Origin: Actinoplanes cyaneus
GTDB lineage: Bacteria > Actinomycetota > Actinomycetes > Mycobacteriales > Micromonosporaceae
Assembly: GCF_016862095.1 (NCBI RefSeq)
Contig: NZ_BOMH01000041.1
Location: forward strand, 62,001 to 126,000
Reading direction: 5' to 3'
DNA length: 64,000 bases
The position numbers and the translations under genes were made by a program. A model generated the notes under the pieces. That model saw nothing but the letters and a program-made list of their open reading frames with translations. It did no database searches and was not told where the DNA came from. Shown here one piece after another: positions 63,002-64,000 of this stretch (position 1 is its first letter; every line of letters starts with the position of its first letter).

Positions 63002-63021
63002 TGTACATACTAGTATGTACA
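63002..63021. promoter_or_regulatory. TetR operator overlapping the regulator's start codon
   Basis: TGTACATACTAGTATGTACA is a perfect 20-bp palindrome of the form recognised by many TetR repressors. It includes the ATG at 63015. TACATA (63004-63009) could serve as a -10 box for a leaderless message. Confidence 0.75.
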
Positions 63022-63566
63022 GTGCGGGGGTGAACGCGGCGGAACGACTGATCGAGAGCACCCGGGACCTTCTCTGGGAGCGTGGCTACGTCGGGACCAG
63101 TCCGAAGGCGATCCAGCAGCGGGCGGGGTCCGGCCAGGGCAGCATGTACCACCACTTCAGCGGCAAACAGGAGCTGGCGCTGACGGCCATCCGCCGTACC
63201 GCGGAAGAGATGAGGGCCAGAGCCGAGGAGCAGTTCTCCGGGCCGGGAACTCCGATCGAGCGCATCACCGCCTACCTGCGGCGCGAGCGGGACGTGCTCA
63301 AGGGCTGCCCGATCGGGCGGCTCACCCAGGACCCGGACGTGATGGCCGACCCGCTGCTGCGCGCGCCGGTCGACGAGACGCTCGGCTGGCTGCGCGGGCG
63401 CCTCGCCGGGATCGTCGCCGAGACAGGCACCAAACTGGACCCGCAAGCGGTGGCCGCCACCATCGTCGCCACGCTGCAGGGTGGGTACGTGCTGGCGCGC
63501 GCCGCCGGCTCGCCCGCACCGTTCGACCAGGCCGTCAGCGGTCTGCTGAGCCTGCTGACCGACTGA
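63015..63566 (+). CDS. TetR-family regulator
   Basis: 183 residues from ATG 63015; GTG 63030 (VNAAERLIEST) is an alternative. The DNA-binding domain is clear: AAERLIESTRDLLWERGYVGTSPKAIQQRAGSGQGSMYHHFSGKQELALTAI. The C-terminal region contains CPIGRLTQDPDVMADPLLRAPVDETL. It is first in an operon with a DUF4865-like gene 8 bp downstream, and presumably represses both through the palindrome over its start. Confidence 0.92.
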   Translation: MYSAGVNAAERLIESTRDLLWERGYVGTSPKAIQQRAGSGQGSMYHHFSGKQELALTAIRRTAEEMRARAEEQFSGPGTPIERITAYLRRERDVLKGCPIGRLTQDPDVMADPLLRAPVDETLGWLRGRLAGIVAETGTKLDPQAVAATIVATLQGGYVLARAAGSPAPFDQAVSGLLSLLTD

Positions 63567-63574
63567 GGAGACCC

Positions 63575-64000
63575 GTGTACGCGAGCCAGTACGAGATCGC
63601 CCTGCCCGCCGACTACGACATGGGGATCATCCGCAAACGAGTGGCGGCCGGCGGGCACGTGCTCGACGACCGTGCCGGGCTGGGCCTCAAGGCGTACGTC
63701 ATCCGGGAACGCGGAGTCGACGGGTCGCCGGTCAACCAGTACGCGCCGTTCTACCTGTGGAACAACCCTGCGGCGATGGCGCACTTCCTGGTCGGCGGCG
63801 GCGGCTTCCAGAACATCATCCGCGACTTCGGCCGTCCCGCCGTACGGCACTGGACCGGCATCGCCGCGGAAGCCGGGCCGGCCCGCGCGACCACGCCCCG
63901 GGCCGCGTCCCGGCGGCTCACCGCCGTGCCGGCCGGCGTCGGGACGGACCTGCCCGCGCTGATCTCACAAGAGGTGTCACGGTTACGGGACCTCGCCCAC
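63575..64000 (+). CDS. DUF4865-family protein, cut by the right window edge
   Basis: 142 codons are visible from GTG 63575 (GAGGAG at 63565-63570) with no stop. The opening YEIALPADYDMGIIRKRVAAGGHVLDDRAGLGLKAYVIRERG and FYLWNNPAAMAHFLVGGGGFQNIIRDFGRPAVRHW fit DUF4865, which are small monooxygenase-like proteins usually paired with a TetR regulator. Function unknown. Confidence 0.82.
   Translation, partial: MYASQYEIALPADYDMGIIRKRVAAGGHVLDDRAGLGLKAYVIRERGVDGSPVNQYAPFYLWNNPAAMAHFLVGGGGFQNIIRDFGRPAVRHWTGIAAEAGPARATTPRAASRRLTAVPAGVGTDLPALISQEVSRLRDLAH

Overview
The window is high-GC actinobacterial DNA with frequent GTG and TTG starts and tightly overlapping operons. The gene families (nar respiratory operon, GH92 and GH1 enzymes, ThuA-ricin lectin, MEDS-domain signalling proteins, IS701 and ISL3 transposases) fit a soil or sediment actinomycete, most likely Micromonosporaceae such as Actinoplanes. 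That assignment is inferred from composition and gene families, not from a search.

Region 1 (1-13.6 kb) is an anaerobic metabolism block. A frameshifted pyruvate formate-lyase gene (minus strand, cut by the left edge) diverges from narGHJI. A NYN-domain gene follows, then a translationally coupled narK-adhE pair. Near-palindromic GGGAC-N4-GTCCC boxes of the mycobacterial DosR/DevR type lie between pflB and narG and before narK. The same box recurs at 38.9 kb between an Acg-type nitroreductase gene and a response regulator that strongly resembles DosR. An Hrp1-like CBS protein lies at 44.6 kb. Together these suggest a hypoxia/nitrate regulon controlled by the local DosR homologue.

Region 2 (13.6-24.9 kb) holds housekeeping and stress genes: a polytopic membrane protein, an inositol monophosphatase-family protein, a cold-shock protein with a long leader, a LysR/SDR divergent pair, a cyclopropane-fatty-acid synthase family methyltransferase, a maltose-acetyltransferase-like gene that starts inside a 42-bp perfect palindrome, LtrA, and an SDR/XRE divergent pair.

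Region 3 (24.9-37.8 kb) begins with a complete IS701-family element. It sits in the CTAG that had formed the stop codons of both flanking convergent genes. Then come a polysaccharide deacetylase, an M20 peptidase, a two-gene MEDS-STAS/MEDS-HATPase switch, a rifampicin-monooxygenase-like flavoprotein with a possible leader peptide, and secreted carbohydrate-active proteins.

Region 4 (37.8-45.0 kb) carries the nitroreductase/DosR pair, an operator-rich hydrolase-TetR operon, a DUF389 membrane protein, a hydrolase/AraC divergent pair and the Hrp1-like protein. Region 5 (45.0-48.9 kb) is a decayed accessory pocket: a frameshifted nucleotidyltransferase, an orphan Imm51 gene, and a degraded ISL3 transposase that truncates a repeat protein. 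Region 6 (48.9-64 kb) has a PadR/permease-prefix pair, a YCII protein, a LytR-C protein, a LacI-controlled sugar ABC/GH1 operon with clear operators, a secreted protein with two seven-repeat RCC1 blocks, a GNAT acetyltransferase, and a TetR/DUF4865 operon running off the right edge.

Two families of intergenic hairpins recur through the window (13.7, 19.5 and 39.7 kb; and 9.4, 34.6 and 50.9 kb). I saw no rRNA or tRNA genes and no CRISPR array.
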